Positions 1 through 8,303 of a DNA stretch of 64,000 nt are shown in pieces (positions within the stretch are counted from its first letter, which is position 1; every line of letters starts with the position of its first letter). This stretch comes from Vescimonas fastidiosa (GTDB lineage: Bacteria > Bacillota > Clostridia > Oscillospirales > Oscillospiraceae), in assembly GCF_018326305.1 (NCBI RefSeq), contig NZ_AP023415.1, positions 744,001 through 808,000 of the forward strand. The letters are read 5' to 3'. Made by a program: the position numbers and the translations under genes. Below the pieces are notes generated by a model. That model saw nothing but the letters and a program-made list of their open reading frames with translations, did not search any database and was not told the origin of the DNA.

Positions 1-434
1 ATGCAGTGCTTGGCACCCACGCACAGGTCCATAGCGCCGCCCATACCGGGCATCTTCTTGCCGGGGATGATCCAGTTGGCCAGATTGCCCTGGGCATCCA
101 CTTCCAGAGCGCCCAGGAAGCAGGCGTCCACATGGCCGCCGCGGATCAGGCCGAAGTTGGTAGCGGAATCAATGAAGCCGCCGCCGAAAGCCACGCTGGC
201 AACGCCGCCGCCGGCGTCGATGACGTGGTAGGGATCATAGTTAGCATCGCCCTCTTTGGGGGTAGCACCGGCAGAGACGATACCCAACTCAGCGTGGATG
301 ATCAGCTCAACGCCCTCGGGCAGGTAGGAGGGGATCATGGTGGGCAGGCCGATACCCAGATTGACGACATCGCCGTCCTTCAGCTCTTTTGCGCAGCGCT
401 TGGCAATAAAGGCTTTGATTTCAGACTTTTCCAT
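1..434 (-). CDS. atoA: Butyrate/acetoacetate CoA-transferase subunit B (3' end outside window)
   Basis: Translating the minus strand from the ATG at 434 gives a reading frame that stays open to the window edge (144 codons seen). It begins MEKSEIKAFIAKRC and contains the GIGLPTMIP and HAELGIVSAG segments of the class I CoA-transferase beta subunit; the glutamate in HAELG lines up with the catalytic Glu. The start overlaps the stop of subunit A by one base (TAATG), so the two subunits are translationally coupled. Next to lysine-degradation genes, the likely role is CoA exchange between acetoacetate and butyryl-CoA, which gives butyrate and acetoacetyl-CoA in the cytoplasm. The family is clear; the exact acyl substrate is inferred from context. 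The C-terminal third is not in the window. Confidence 0.9.
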   Translation of the reverse strand, partial: MEKSEIKAFIAKRCAKELKDGDVVNLGIGLPTMIPSYLPEGVELIIHAELGIVSAGATPKEGDANYDPYHVIDAGGGVASVAFGGGFIDSATNFGLIRGGHVDACFLGALEVDAQGNLANWIIPGKKMPGMGGAMDLCVGAKHC

Positions 435-1126
435 TACTTTCTGTCTCCTTCCACGATGTAGTCAACGCACATACCATAGGTATGAATGTTCTCGGGCTCG
501 ATATCGCCCACGGGGACGATGTACTCGCACTCGGCGATAACGGTGTCAGCGGCAGTGGCCATAACCACATTGAAGTTGCGCATGGTGCCCTTGTACCAGC
601 AGTTACCGAACTCATCGCACTTATAGGTGCCCAGCAGAGCAAAGTCAGCATGGATGGGCTTCATCTTCAAATACTGCTTGCCGTCGATGGTCTCCTTGCC
701 CATGCAGAAGGGGCTCTCCTCGATAAGGGTATCCACGCCCACGGGAGTCAGCACACCGCCCAGACCGGCACCGCCGGCACGGATGCACTCAGCCAGAGTG
801 CCCTGGGGCAGCAGGTTCACTTCCAGGGTGCCCTCGGTGTTCTGCTGGCCCACCTCGGGGGTCATGCCCACATGGGTAGCGATGACGCGCTTGACCTGGT
901 GGTTGTGGATCAGCTCGGCGATGCCGAAGAACTCCTCACCCTTGGGGCCGGTGGCGCGACCCATATCGTTGGCGATAAGAGTCAGGTCCTTGGTGCCCAG
1001 CTTCACCAGCTCCTTCACGATGGCACGGGCCTGGCCGCAAGCCAGGAAGCCGCCGCACATAATGGTGGCGCCATCGGGAATCATTTTTGCTGCCTCAGCG
1101 GCAGTCAGTACAGGTTTCTTTGCCAT
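434..1126 (-). CDS. atoD: Butyrate/acetoacetate CoA-transferase subunit A
   Basis: 230 residues, the usual length of a class I CoA-transferase alpha subunit. The glycine-rich GGFLACGQA region lies near residues 21-29 and AGGAGLGGVLTPVGVDT is the CoA-handling loop. It is the first gene of a two-gene unit with subunit B (one-base overlap). A good Shine-Dalgarno (AAGGAGGAATAGAA) precedes the ATG and a separate promoter lies at 1187-1216, so the pair can be expressed apart from the kam operon upstream. Its expected role is the last step of lysine-to-butyrate fermentation, recycling acetoacetate against butyryl-CoA. Acetate could be an alternative acceptor; sequence alone cannot decide. Confidence 0.9.
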   Translation of the reverse strand: MAKKPVLTAAEAAKMIPDGATIMCGGFLACGQARAIVKELVKLGTKDLTLIANDMGRATGPKGEEFFGIAELIHNHQVKRVIATHVGMTPEVGQQNTEGTLEVNLLPQGTLAECIRAGGAGLGGVLTPVGVDTLIEESPFCMGKETIDGKQYLKMKPIHADFALLGTYKCDEFGNCWYKGTMRNFNVVMATAADTVIAECEYIVPVGDIEPENIHTYGMCVDYIVEGDRK

Positions 1127-1186
1127 TTCTATTCCTCCTTATTAATGTAAGGGTCTTCAACAATGGATTAAAAATACGAACGGTTC

Positions 1187-1216
1187 ATTATAGCATAGTC
1201 TGGGGGATGAATGCAA
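1187..1216 (-). promoter_or_regulatory. Promoter for the CoA-transferase pair
   Basis: On the minus strand, TTGCAT (1216-1211) is followed after 18 bases by a perfect TATAAT (1192-1187). The -10 lies about 60 bases before the subunit A start codon. It fits a housekeeping sigma promoter. Confidence 0.6.
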
Positions 1217-1249
1217 GGAAATCGGGGAGGCCCCGCCGTGTATCCGCAA

Positions 1250-1780
1250 TCAGAATTCCACGCCTTGACGGGCATTGAGCCCCTTATCAAAGGGGTGGCG
1301 AACCTTCTGCATACGGGTGATATAGTCAGCCAAAGGATCGGTACAGGGTGTGGGGGCACGGCCCGTCATCACCACCTCCAGGTCCGCCGGCCGATTCCTC
1401 AAAAAGTCGGCCAGCTCTTCATCGCTGAGCATACCCATAGCCACTGCGTCCAGCACCTCGTCCAGCACCAGGAGCTTGGCGTGGTATTTCTCCACCGCCT
1501 CCACCGTGTCGGCAAAGTGCCGACGCACCTGACGGCCATAGTCGGCCTTTTCCTGCTCAGTCATCTGAAAAATGAACTTGCAGGTGGTCGTGGGGGCGGG
1601 GATATAATGATAGTCGGGCAAGGTGCGAAGAACATTCAGTTCTCCGCTGGTAGAGCCCTTCAAAAACTGGCTCAAAACCACCGGCCAACCCCGGCCGCAG
1701 GATCGCACGCTGAGGCCAATGGCCGCTGTGGTCTTTCCCTTTCCGTCGCCGCAGTAAATATGGACCTTTGCCTTTTCCAT
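1250..1780 (-). CDS. cobO: Corrinoid adenosyltransferase (CobA/CobO/BtuR type)
   Basis: From the chosen start the protein is 176 residues, MEKAKVHIYCGDGKGKTTAA, with the P-loop GDGKGKTT at the N terminus and LLVLDEVLDAV in the middle, both typical of the BtuR/CobO family. It transfers the adenosyl group of ATP to cob(I)alamin. It lies directly behind kamE, and lysine 5,6-aminomutase needs adenosylcobalamin, so the gene probably supplies that coenzyme locally. The start at 1780 was chosen because GAGGGAGAAAAGCAA precedes it. An in-frame ATG at 1816 also has a GAGAGGA motif but lies inside an 11-bp hairpin (1808-1839). Confidence 0.88.
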   Translation of the reverse strand: MEKAKVHIYCGDGKGKTTAAIGLSVRSCGRGWPVVLSQFLKGSTSGELNVLRTLPDYHYIPAPTTTCKFIFQMTEQEKADYGRQVRRHFADTVEAVEKYHAKLLVLDEVLDAVAMGMLSDEELADFLRNRPADLEVVMTGRAPTPCTDPLADYITRMQKVRHPFDKGLNARQGVEF

Positions 1781-1807
1781 TTGCTTTTCTCCCTCTTTTG
1801 CAGATAA

Positions 1808-1839
1808 GACGGCCATGAAAGTCCTCTCTCATGGCCGTC
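1808..1839 (-). other. Hairpin between kamE and cobO
   Basis: Perfect 11-bp inverted repeat GACGGCCATGA / TCATGGCCGTC with a 10-base loop. On the minus strand it is followed by TTATCTG rather than a clear T-run, so it may be a weak terminator, a pause or an RNA-processing site separating cobO from the mutase genes. It covers the upstream in-frame ATG of cobO. Confidence 0.5.
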
Positions 1840-1852
1840 TGCTTTCATGATC

Positions 1853-2641
1853 TTATTTCATGCCACGCTTGACCATCTCGGTCACAGCGAAGGACGCCAC
1901 ATCGTCAGCATACTTGCCAGCGCCGAAGCCGGCATCATAGCCCAGCTCCTTGGCCAGCTCATGGGTAATACGGGGACCGCCGCAGCAGACAACGAACTTG
2001 TCACGCAGGCCCTCGGCCTCCAGCAGCTCAATGAGGTTGGTGAGGTTCTGGATATGAACATCCTTCTGTGTAACGGTCTGAGAGACCAGCAGCACATCGG
2101 CGTGCAGCTCCAAAGCCTTCTTGATGAAGTCCTCATTGGGCACCTGAGAGCCCAGGTTATAGGCCTCGATCATCTCGTAGCGCTCCAGGCCATAGTGACC
2201 GGCGAAGCCCTTACGGTTCATGATGGCGTCGATACCCACGGTGTGGGCATCGGTGCCGGTGGAAGCACCCACCATAACGACCTTGCGGCCGATATGCTCA
2301 CGGATATAGTCGTTGGTATCTTCCATGCTCATAACATCGGACTCCACGGTGATAACATGGATGTCCTCATAGTTCACGGAATGCACGCAGCTACCGTAAA
2401 CCACATAGAAGGTAAACTCCTTATCCAGAGCGTGATGGTAGGCCACGTTAGGCTCTTCCAGACCCATCTTCTTGGCGATCTGACGGGCAGCCTCTTCGCC
2501 GCGCTCGTCATCCTTGATGGGCAGGGTGAAGCTGGTCTGCACCTTGCCGTCGTTCATGGTATCGCCATAAGGCTTCAGGCGGGTCAGATCCAGTGTGGTA
2601 TCGAAATCGATCTTATGGGTATTATACAGTCCGCTACTCAT
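1853..2641 (-). CDS. kamE: Lysine 5,6-aminomutase beta subunit (B12-binding)
   Basis: 262 residues. The cobalamin motif GTDAHTVGIDAIMN carries His133, and RKGFAGHYGLERY carries Lys144. These match the cobalt-ligating His133 and PLP-binding Lys144 positions of characterised lysine 5,6-aminomutase. The C-terminal half is a Rossmann-like B12 domain (VLLVSQTVTQKDVHIQNL, CCGGPRITHELAKELGYDAGFG). With KamD it moves the terminal amino group of L-beta-lysine (or D-lysine) to C5, giving 3,5-diaminohexanoate. The start overlaps the kamD stop by four bases (ATGA), so the subunits are coupled. All key residues are present. Confidence 0.96.
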   Translation of the reverse strand: MSSGLYNTHKIDFDTTLDLTRLKPYGDTMNDGKVQTSFTLPIKDDERGEEAARQIAKKMGLEEPNVAYHHALDKEFTFYVVYGSCVHSVNYEDIHVITVESDVMSMEDTNDYIREHIGRKVVMVGASTGTDAHTVGIDAIMNRKGFAGHYGLERYEMIEAYNLGSQVPNEDFIKKALELHADVLLVSQTVTQKDVHIQNLTNLIELLEAEGLRDKFVVCCGGPRITHELAKELGYDAGFGAGKYADDVASFAVTEMVKRGMK

Positions 2642-4200
2642 TCTGCTGCCACCTTGCCTTTCATGACTTCAATGAAGGGATTGAAGTATTTGTCGTCCTT
2701 GACCACAACACCGGCCAGGCCCTTGCCGCCGTCCTTAGGACGCTTTACATCGGCGAAGATACCCTTCTCAATGGTGGTGAACAGGCCCAGCTTCTCGATC
2801 TCAGCCAGCAGGTCGGTGGCCTTGGTCAGCACCTCGTTGGCACGGTTGCGGATAATGCCGTTCTCTTTGTAGGTCAGCTCGCTGCCCAGATCCTTCATAG
2901 TACGGAAGATGTACTGTGCGTTTTCAATGGACAGAGCGCGGTCGGACATGAACGGCGTATGGATGGCCTCGGTCATCATGCCCAGCAGGCACAGCCGCTG
3001 GTTGGTGAGGATGGTGACCATGTTGAACAGAGCATCCTGGATGTGACCGCGGAAGATATTACCGGTCATGAACTTGGTGGGGGGCATATACTTCAGCGGC
3101 GCATTGGGGAAGATCTCCCGGGCCATCTGTGCCTGTGCCAGCTCATACAGGAAGGTATTCTCCACAGAGGGATCCATCTCGAAAGCGTGGCCCAGACCCA
3201 TCTGCTCCTCGCGCATACCGGCATCCTTGGCAAAGGCCTCGTTCAGGAACTGGGAAGCCAGAACCGTGTGAGCGGCGGTAATAGCATCGTCGGTGGTGAG
3301 GTAGTTATCCTCGCCGGTGTTGATGATAACGCCGGCATAACCGTTGATAACACGGGAGAAGTACTGGTCAACGATGGTACGCTGCATATTGATGTCGCGG
3401 AACAGGATGCCGTAGAGAGCATCGTTCAGCATAACATCCAGGCGCTCCAGAGCGCCCATAGCGGCGATCTCGGGCATGCACAGGCCGGAGCAATAGTTGC
3501 ACAGGCGGATGTAGCGGTGCTGCTCCTCGCCCACTTCGTCCAGAGCGGCGCGCATCAGGCGGAAATTCTCCTGGGTGGCGTAGGTGCCGCCGAAGCCCTC
3601 GGTGGTAGCGCCGTAAGGCACATAGTCCAGCAGCGACTGGCCGGTGGTACGAATCACAGCGATGATGTCGGCACCCTGCTTGGCGCCGGCCTTGGCCTGG
3701 ATAATATCCTCATAGATATTACCGGTGGCCACGATGATGTACAGGTAGGGGCCTTCCTTGTCGCCCCACTCCTTGAGGTAAGCGTTGCGCTTGGCAACAT
3801 TCTTGTTAATGCGCTCCACGGTGGCGTTCACCACGGGGGTGATGGCCGCGCGGATCTCACTGTCAGAATGGGCGGGGAGCTTAGAAAGATCCAGCTCGCC
3901 GCTGTCCACAGCCTCTGCCACGCCCTGGGGGTCCTTACCAGTCTCCACCATTGCGTTACCCACGGCCCAAGCGGCGCCGGCAGGCAGCAGAGAGTTTGCC
4001 AGCAGATGGTCCACCAGCACATTGGGCATGGGGACATCCATCTCATTCACGCCATCGATGCCCAGCAGACGGCAGACAGCGCGCTCCACGGTGACCGTGG
4101 TGTGCTGGTCAATAAAGCCCTGCACATCCGCTGCCACATTGGCAGCGGATGTACGAGCCTTTTCGACCAGATCAAAATTCAAGCCGAGTTTGCTTTCCAT
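2638..4200 (-). CDS. kamD: Lysine 5,6-aminomutase alpha subunit
   Basis: 520 residues, the normal length for KamD. It starts MESKLGLNFDLVEKART and holds the TIM-barrel that binds substrate and PLP at the interface with KamE (for example the stretches TTGQSLLDYVPYGATTEGFGGTYAT and NYCSGLCMPEIAAMGALERLD, each a conserved block of the family). It sits between kamA and kamE on the minus strand, 17 bases behind kamA and overlapping kamE by four bases. It catalyses the second mutase step of lysine fermentation and should need KamB/KamC for reactivation after radical inactivation. No truncation or frameshift is seen. Confidence 0.95.
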   Translation of the reverse strand: MESKLGLNFDLVEKARTSAANVAADVQGFIDQHTTVTVERAVCRLLGIDGVNEMDVPMPNVLVDHLLANSLLPAGAAWAVGNAMVETGKDPQGVAEAVDSGELDLSKLPAHSDSEIRAAITPVVNATVERINKNVAKRNAYLKEWGDKEGPYLYIIVATGNIYEDIIQAKAGAKQGADIIAVIRTTGQSLLDYVPYGATTEGFGGTYATQENFRLMRAALDEVGEEQHRYIRLCNYCSGLCMPEIAAMGALERLDVMLNDALYGILFRDINMQRTIVDQYFSRVINGYAGVIINTGEDNYLTTDDAITAAHTVLASQFLNEAFAKDAGMREEQMGLGHAFEMDPSVENTFLYELAQAQMAREIFPNAPLKYMPPTKFMTGNIFRGHIQDALFNMVTILTNQRLCLLGMMTEAIHTPFMSDRALSIENAQYIFRTMKDLGSELTYKENGIIRNRANEVLTKATDLLAEIEKLGLFTTIEKGIFADVKRPKDGGKGLAGVVVKDDKYFNPFIEVMKGKVAAE

Positions 4201-4217
4201 ATTTTTACCTCTTTACC

Positions 4218-5468
4218 TTACTTCTTCACATGACGCTCGTTACGCAGCAGCTTGGTGGGCTCCAGATAACGCTGCTTGGTGCCCTCGGCGACCCATGCAA
4301 CACCGGTCTTCTCCACCTTCTTCTTGCCCATGCAGACATCGCAGTGGCAGTTCTGCACATAGTGCTCAGGCTGGGTGTAAGAGGTGATGACACCCTCGAA
4401 GTTACGCAGGATAACCTTGCGGGGAGTCTCGGAAATCAGGTAGTTGGGCATGACGGGAGTCTTGCCGCCGCCGCCGGGGGCGTCCACCACGAAGGTGGGG
4501 ATGCAGTAGCCGGAGGTATGGCCGCGCAGAGCTTCCATGATCTCGATACCCTTGGAAACAGGGGTACGGAAGTGGCTCAGGCCCAGGGAAGGATCGCAGG
4601 CATAGATGTAGTAGGGACGCACGCGCATCTGCACCAGGCCGTGAACCAGATCCATCATCACATGGATGCAGTCGTTCACGCCGGCCAGCAGCACGGACTG
4701 GTTGCCCAGGGGGATACCGGCATCAGCCAGCATAGCGCAGGCCTTGGCAGCCTCGGGGGAGAACTCCTTGGGGGTGTTGAAGTGGGTATTCAGCCAAATG
4801 GGATGATACTTCTTCAGCATTGCGCAGAGCTCCGGAGTGATACGCTGGGGGCACACCACGGGGGTGCGGGAGCCCAGACGAACGATCTCCACATGGGGGA
4901 TGGCGCGCAGGCGCTTGATGATGTACTCCAGGTTCTCATCGGAGACCATCAGGCAGTCACCGCCGGACAGCAGAACATCGCGAACCTCGGGGTGAGCGGC
5001 CACATAGTCGATGCACTTGTCGATCTGAGCCATGGGCACTTCGCAGTCGTTCTGACCGGCGAAACGGCGACGGGTGCAGTGACGGCAGTACATGGAGCAC
5101 TGGTCGGTGATGAGCAGCAGCACGCGGTCGGGATAGCGGTGAGTCAGGCCGGGGGTGGGAGAGTCAGTATCCTCGTGCAGGGGATCGGCGTCCTCATAGT
5201 CGGCATACTCCAGCTCCTCAGCCCGGGGAATAGCCATCTTGCGGATGGGATCAAAGGGATCGTCCAGGTCGATCAGGGACAGATAGTAGGGAGTCACTGC
5301 CATGCGCAGCTTGCCCAGGGTCTTGGCAACGCCAGCCTCCTCATCGGGAGTCAGGGTCATGTAGCGCTTCAGATCCTCAACCGTCTCAGCGCGATTGGCG
5401 ACCTGCCAATGCCAGTCGTTCCACAGATTTTCGGGAACATCGGCAAACAGACCGTTACGAGTCTTCAT
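4218..5468 (-). CDS. kamA: Lysine 2,3-aminomutase (radical SAM, PLP)
   Basis: 416 residues. The radical SAM cluster motif is CSMYCRHC, with cysteines at 124, 128 and 131. The PGGGGKTPV motif holds Lys336, equivalent to the PLP lysine of clostridial enzymes, and nearby aspartates at about 292 and 329 fit the substrate-binding pair. It converts L-lysine to L-beta-lysine, the entry step of the pathway. A Shine-Dalgarno (AAAGGAGATACAAAT) precedes the ATG at 5468. The 96-base gap to kdd shows no promoter or terminator that I can support, so it is probably cotranscribed with the genes before and after it. Confidence 0.96.
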   Translation of the reverse strand: MKTRNGLFADVPENLWNDWHWQVANRAETVEDLKRYMTLTPDEEAGVAKTLGKLRMAVTPYYLSLIDLDDPFDPIRKMAIPRAEELEYADYEDADPLHEDTDSPTPGLTHRYPDRVLLLITDQCSMYCRHCTRRRFAGQNDCEVPMAQIDKCIDYVAAHPEVRDVLLSGGDCLMVSDENLEYIIKRLRAIPHVEIVRLGSRTPVVCPQRITPELCAMLKKYHPIWLNTHFNTPKEFSPEAAKACAMLADAGIPLGNQSVLLAGVNDCIHVMMDLVHGLVQMRVRPYYIYACDPSLGLSHFRTPVSKGIEIMEALRGHTSGYCIPTFVVDAPGGGGKTPVMPNYLISETPRKVILRNFEGVITSYTQPEHYVQNCHCDVCMGKKKVEKTGVAWVAEGTKQRYLEPTKLLRNERHVKK

Positions 5469-5564
5469 ATTTGTATCTCCTTTAATTCTGAATAGTAATT
5501 ATTATTCGGGGATAGGCCGAAGGCAGGGGGCGCAAAAGCCCCCCTGCACTCGGCATTTATGAAC

Positions 5565-6617
5565 TTAGCAATACTTCTCGTCGAACAGCTTGCGCAGCTT
5601 GGGATTCTCGCGCAGAACATCCAGGGTGATGTTGGCGTGGTTCTTGGTGTAGCCATTGCCGATGATCATGGTGACATCCTTGCCGATACCCTCAGCGCCC
5701 AGGGCAGCCTTGGTGAAGGAGGTAGCCATGGAGAAGAAGTACACCAGGCCGTCATCGTGGACGGGCAGGATGGCGGACATCTCGCAGGACTCGATGTTCA
5801 CGCAGCAGATGGACAGATCGTACTCCTTGCCATCGTTGGCAGCCAGAGCAGCCTCCATAACCTCAACGGGCTTGGTGCAGTCGGCCACGATAACATCGGT
5901 GTAAACGCCCAGCTCCAGGAGGCCCGGAACCTGCTTGGGATTGCGGACAACGCCCACAACCTTGCCCTTGGGGCCGACCTTCTTCATAGCTTCCCAGCCG
6001 CACAGAACGCCGGACTTGCCGTTGGCGCCCAGGATCAGAACGCTGTCGCCCTCCTTGGGCAGCTTGCGGGCCTGAGCGGGTGCGCCGGCCACATCCAGAG
6101 CGGCCAGGGCCAGAGGCTCGGACATATCCTCGGGCATCTTGGCATACAGGGCGGACTCGAACAGGATGGCCTTACCCACGATGTCAACGCGGTCGATATC
6201 CTTGTGGATAGCCAGGATCTTATCGATCTTCAGGGGGGTCATGGACAGGGAGACCAGGGAGACGATCTTGTCGCCTTCCTTCAGGTCGAAGCCGGGCTTC
6301 TTCTTCAGGTCCTCGCCGATGTGAGCGACGACGCCCTTGAACATACCGCCGGAACCGGTGACAGGATTCTGCTGCTTGCCGCGCTCAGCGACGATGCCCA
6401 GGATCATTTCGCCGATCTTCTTCTCGTCGCCGCCGCAGGCCTCGGAGATCTGGGTGAAGGAAGCGGAGTCGATGTTCAGGGAAGTGACATCGCAGACGAT
6501 CTCGTTGGAATAAACCTTGGTCATGTCGTTGTCGACCTTCCAAGCAGCCTGGGTCAGAACGCCCTTGGGCTCGATAACGCGGTGGGTACCGTACTTGTTG
6601 CCTTTCAGTTCAGCCAT
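5565..6617 (-). CDS. kdd: L-erythro-3,5-diaminohexanoate dehydrogenase
   Basis: 350 residues, family length. The start MAELKGNKYGTHRVIEPKG and the nucleotide-binding segment SVLILGANGKSGVLCGWEA (about 190-207) are typical of Kdd. It oxidatively deaminates 3,5-diaminohexanoate to 5-amino-3-oxohexanoate with NAD(P)+. It lies between kce (upstream, 42-base gap) and kamA in the lysine operon. The Shine-Dalgarno AGGAGGAATTTTACA precedes the ATG. Intact, and confidently placed by both its sequence and its neighbours. Confidence 0.95.
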   Translation of the reverse strand: MAELKGNKYGTHRVIEPKGVLTQAAWKVDNDMTKVYSNEIVCDVTSLNIDSASFTQISEACGGDEKKIGEMILGIVAERGKQQNPVTGSGGMFKGVVAHIGEDLKKKPGFDLKEGDKIVSLVSLSMTPLKIDKILAIHKDIDRVDIVGKAILFESALYAKMPEDMSEPLALAALDVAGAPAQARKLPKEGDSVLILGANGKSGVLCGWEAMKKVGPKGKVVGVVRNPKQVPGLLELGVYTDVIVADCTKPVEVMEAALAANDGKEYDLSICCVNIESCEMSAILPVHDDGLVYFFSMATSFTKAALGAEGIGKDVTMIIGNGYTKNHANITLDVLRENPKLRKLFDEKYC

Positions 6618-6659
6618 TGTAAAATTCCTCCTAAAAATTATGTAAATGTTTTTTTGCGA

Positions 6660-7487
6660 TTACTTCAGGGGCTTGAGGCTCAGGATCTCGCGGGCCTCAG
6701 CGGGCGTTGCGATCTCGCGGCCCAGCTCCTTGGCGATACGGACGACCTTGGCCACCAGCTCACCGTTGGAAGCGGCCTTCTGGCCCTTGCCCAGGTAGAT
6801 GTTGTCCTCAAAACCAACGCGGACATTGCCGCCCATGGCGATGGCCGCAGCGGCCATGGTCCAGGCAGCCCGGCCTACGCCGGTCACAGTCCAGGTGGAG
6901 CCTGCAGGGATCTTGCTGACGAAGAAGGCCAGGTTCTCCACGGAGGCGGGGGTGCAGCCGTGCACGCCCAGCACGAAGTTAAACTGCATGGGATAGGCGG
7001 GCACCTCACCCTTCTTGGCCATGCCAAGGACGGTGTCGATGTGGCCCAGCTCGAAGCACTCGTACTCGGGCTTGATGTTGTTCTCCAGCATACGCTTACC
7101 GAAGGCGCGCATGGTGGGCATGGTGTTGTCAAAGATCTCGTCGCCGAAGTTGCAGGTGCCGCAGTCCAGGGTAGCCATCTCGGGGAAGAGCTCGGTGGGC
7201 TGCAGACGCTCCTCGGGGCTCATGCCGGTGGCGCCGCCGGTAGAGGGGATCATAATGACATCGGGCAGCTCCTTGCGGATGGCATCCATAACGACCCGGA
7301 AACGCTCACGATCCTGGGTGGGGGTGCCGTCGTCCTCGCGAACATGGATGTGCAGGATAGCTGCGCCGGCATCATAGGCGGACTTGGCCTCGCGGACCAT
7401 CTCCTCCACGGTATAGGGCACGGCAGCGTTCTGCTCCTTGGTGACCTCAGCGCCGCAGATAGCAGCGGTAATAATCAGCTTTTCCAT
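6660..7487 (-). CDS. kce: 3-keto-5-aminohexanoate cleavage enzyme
   Basis: 275 residues, DUF849/BKACE family. The N-terminal strand ends in ILHIHVRED with His46 and His48, the zinc-binding pair of the family, and VTGVGRAAW plus GGNVRVGFEDNIYL near the C terminus form the CoA/substrate side. It condenses 5-amino-3-oxohexanoate with acetyl-CoA to give acetoacetate and 3-aminobutyryl-CoA. It directly follows kal, 12 bases away, and precedes kdd. BKACE relatives act on other beta-keto acids, but the operon makes the lysine assignment secure. Confidence 0.95.
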   Translation of the reverse strand: MEKLIITAAICGAEVTKEQNAAVPYTVEEMVREAKSAYDAGAAILHIHVREDDGTPTQDRERFRVVMDAIRKELPDVIMIPSTGGATGMSPEERLQPTELFPEMATLDCGTCNFGDEIFDNTMPTMRAFGKRMLENNIKPEYECFELGHIDTVLGMAKKGEVPAYPMQFNFVLGVHGCTPASVENLAFFVSKIPAGSTWTVTGVGRAAWTMAAAAIAMGGNVRVGFEDNIYLGKGQKAASNGELVAKVVRIAKELGREIATPAEAREILSLKPLK

Positions 7488-7499
7488 ATCCTCAGCTCC

Positions 7500-7901
7500 T
7501 TACTTCTCGATCTTGTTGCGCTGGCAATCCTTGGGAGTAACGCAGGTGCCGTGAGCGCGGCAGACCACAACAGGCTCGGCCAGAACATCGGCAGCGGAAG
7601 CGCTGATGTCGGGACGGGACACGATGACCTTGCGGGCCTCAAACTTCATGGTGCGGGAGGTGTTGCCGATCTTCTCGATCTCGCCGTAAGCCTCGATGTA
7701 ATCGCCGGCATACACGGGAGCCAGGAACTCGACATTGTCATAAGCGCAGAACAGGCCTTCGTCACCGTCGCACTTGATCAGCAGCTCAGTGGCGACATCA
7801 CCGAACAGATGCACCATATGGGCACCGTCCACCAGGTTTCCGCCGTAATGAGCATCCTTGGCGCTCATACGCAGACGCAGCAGAGAAGTCATCTTTTCCA
7901 T
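7500..7901 (-). CDS. kal: 3-aminobutyryl-CoA ammonia lyase
   Basis: 133 residues with a hot-dog fold pattern ([52 protein letters not shown]). It removes ammonia from L-3-aminobutyryl-CoA to give crotonyl-CoA, which feeds butyryl-CoA formation. It is the first gene behind the lysine riboswitch leader; the terminator hairpin ends about 70 bases before its ATG. The Shine-Dalgarno TTTAGGAGGAATTTTATC precedes the ATG at 7901, with AGGAGG centred at a slightly long spacing. The assignment rests on fold, length and operon position. Confidence 0.93.
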   Translation of the reverse strand: MEKMTSLLRLRMSAKDAHYGGNLVDGAHMVHLFGDVATELLIKCDGDEGLFCAYDNVEFLAPVYAGDYIEAYGEIEKIGNTSRTMKFEARKVIVSRPDISASAADVLAEPVVVCRAHGTCVTPKDCQRNKIEK

Positions 7902-7970
7902 GATAAAATTCCTCCTAAAATATTTTTACAGAGTTTCTTATAACGCCGGCCAAGCGGCGCCTTTGGGCAT

Positions 7971-8009
7971 GAAAAAGGCGCTATTGGTCAAGTCGATGAC
8001 CAATAGCGC
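7971..8009 (-). terminator. Intrinsic terminator forming the riboswitch expression platform
   Basis: On the minus strand, GCGCTATTGGTC (8009-7998), an 8-base loop and GACCAATAGCGC (7989-7978) form a perfect 12-bp stem, followed by C and five Ts (7976-7972). Its 5' arm is the same sequence that closes P1 of the lysine aptamer, so aptamer folding and terminator folding exclude one another. Confidence 0.88.
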
Positions 8010-8178
8010 TCCATGTCTGCAATACGACATGACAGTTGTGCAGCTTACACGGCACCCCCAGGAACGCGCCACAGGAGGAGCGCGCACCTTCGGCAAAAAA
8101 CCCCTTCACCGACCTCCATCGAGCCCCCTGCAGCTCCGAAGTCGATTACCCTGTTTTTTGCACCTCTATTGTCTGTTA
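7998..8178 (-). promoter_or_regulatory. Lysine riboswitch (L box) controlling the lysine fermentation operon
   Basis: Reading the minus strand, conserved L-box blocks occur in order: AGAGGTGC (8167-8160), GGTGAAGGGG (8110-8101), GCCGAAG (8094-8088), GGGGGTGCCG (8059-8050) and GGAGCGCTATTGG (from 8012). P1 pairs CAATAG (8171-8166) with CTATTG (8006-8001). The 5' arm of the downstream terminator is the 3' strand of P1. When lysine stabilises P1 the terminator cannot form, so the layout predicts activation by lysine. The aptamer is recognised from known L-box sequence; the direction of control is inferred. Confidence 0.85.
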
Positions 8179-8198
8179 TATGGAATTCTGCACTTCAA

Positions 8199-8226
8199 AT
8201 TATAATACTTTTCAGCAGTTTGTCAA
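8199..8226 (-). promoter_or_regulatory. Promoter of the lysine fermentation operon
   Basis: Perfect -35 TTGACA (8226-8221), a 16-base spacer and perfect -10 TATAAT (8204-8199) on the minus strand. The predicted start lies about 20 bases before the first riboswitch helix. It lies between the kamC stop and kal, so the kal operon is transcribed on its own. Confidence 0.85.
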
Positions 8227-8303
8227 GCAACATTGTGACGAAAATGACAATAACTTTTTCGCAGTGCTGAAAAATTTTATTCTCGTTTCTCAGGGTGAAA
8301 TTT

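Noticed and set aside
2593..7943. Very long plus-strand open frames opposite kamD, kamE, kdd and kce (up to 794 codons)
   Set aside because: They are antisense to intact, well-known genes, have no family pattern or ribosome site, and arise from high GC and strong codon bias.
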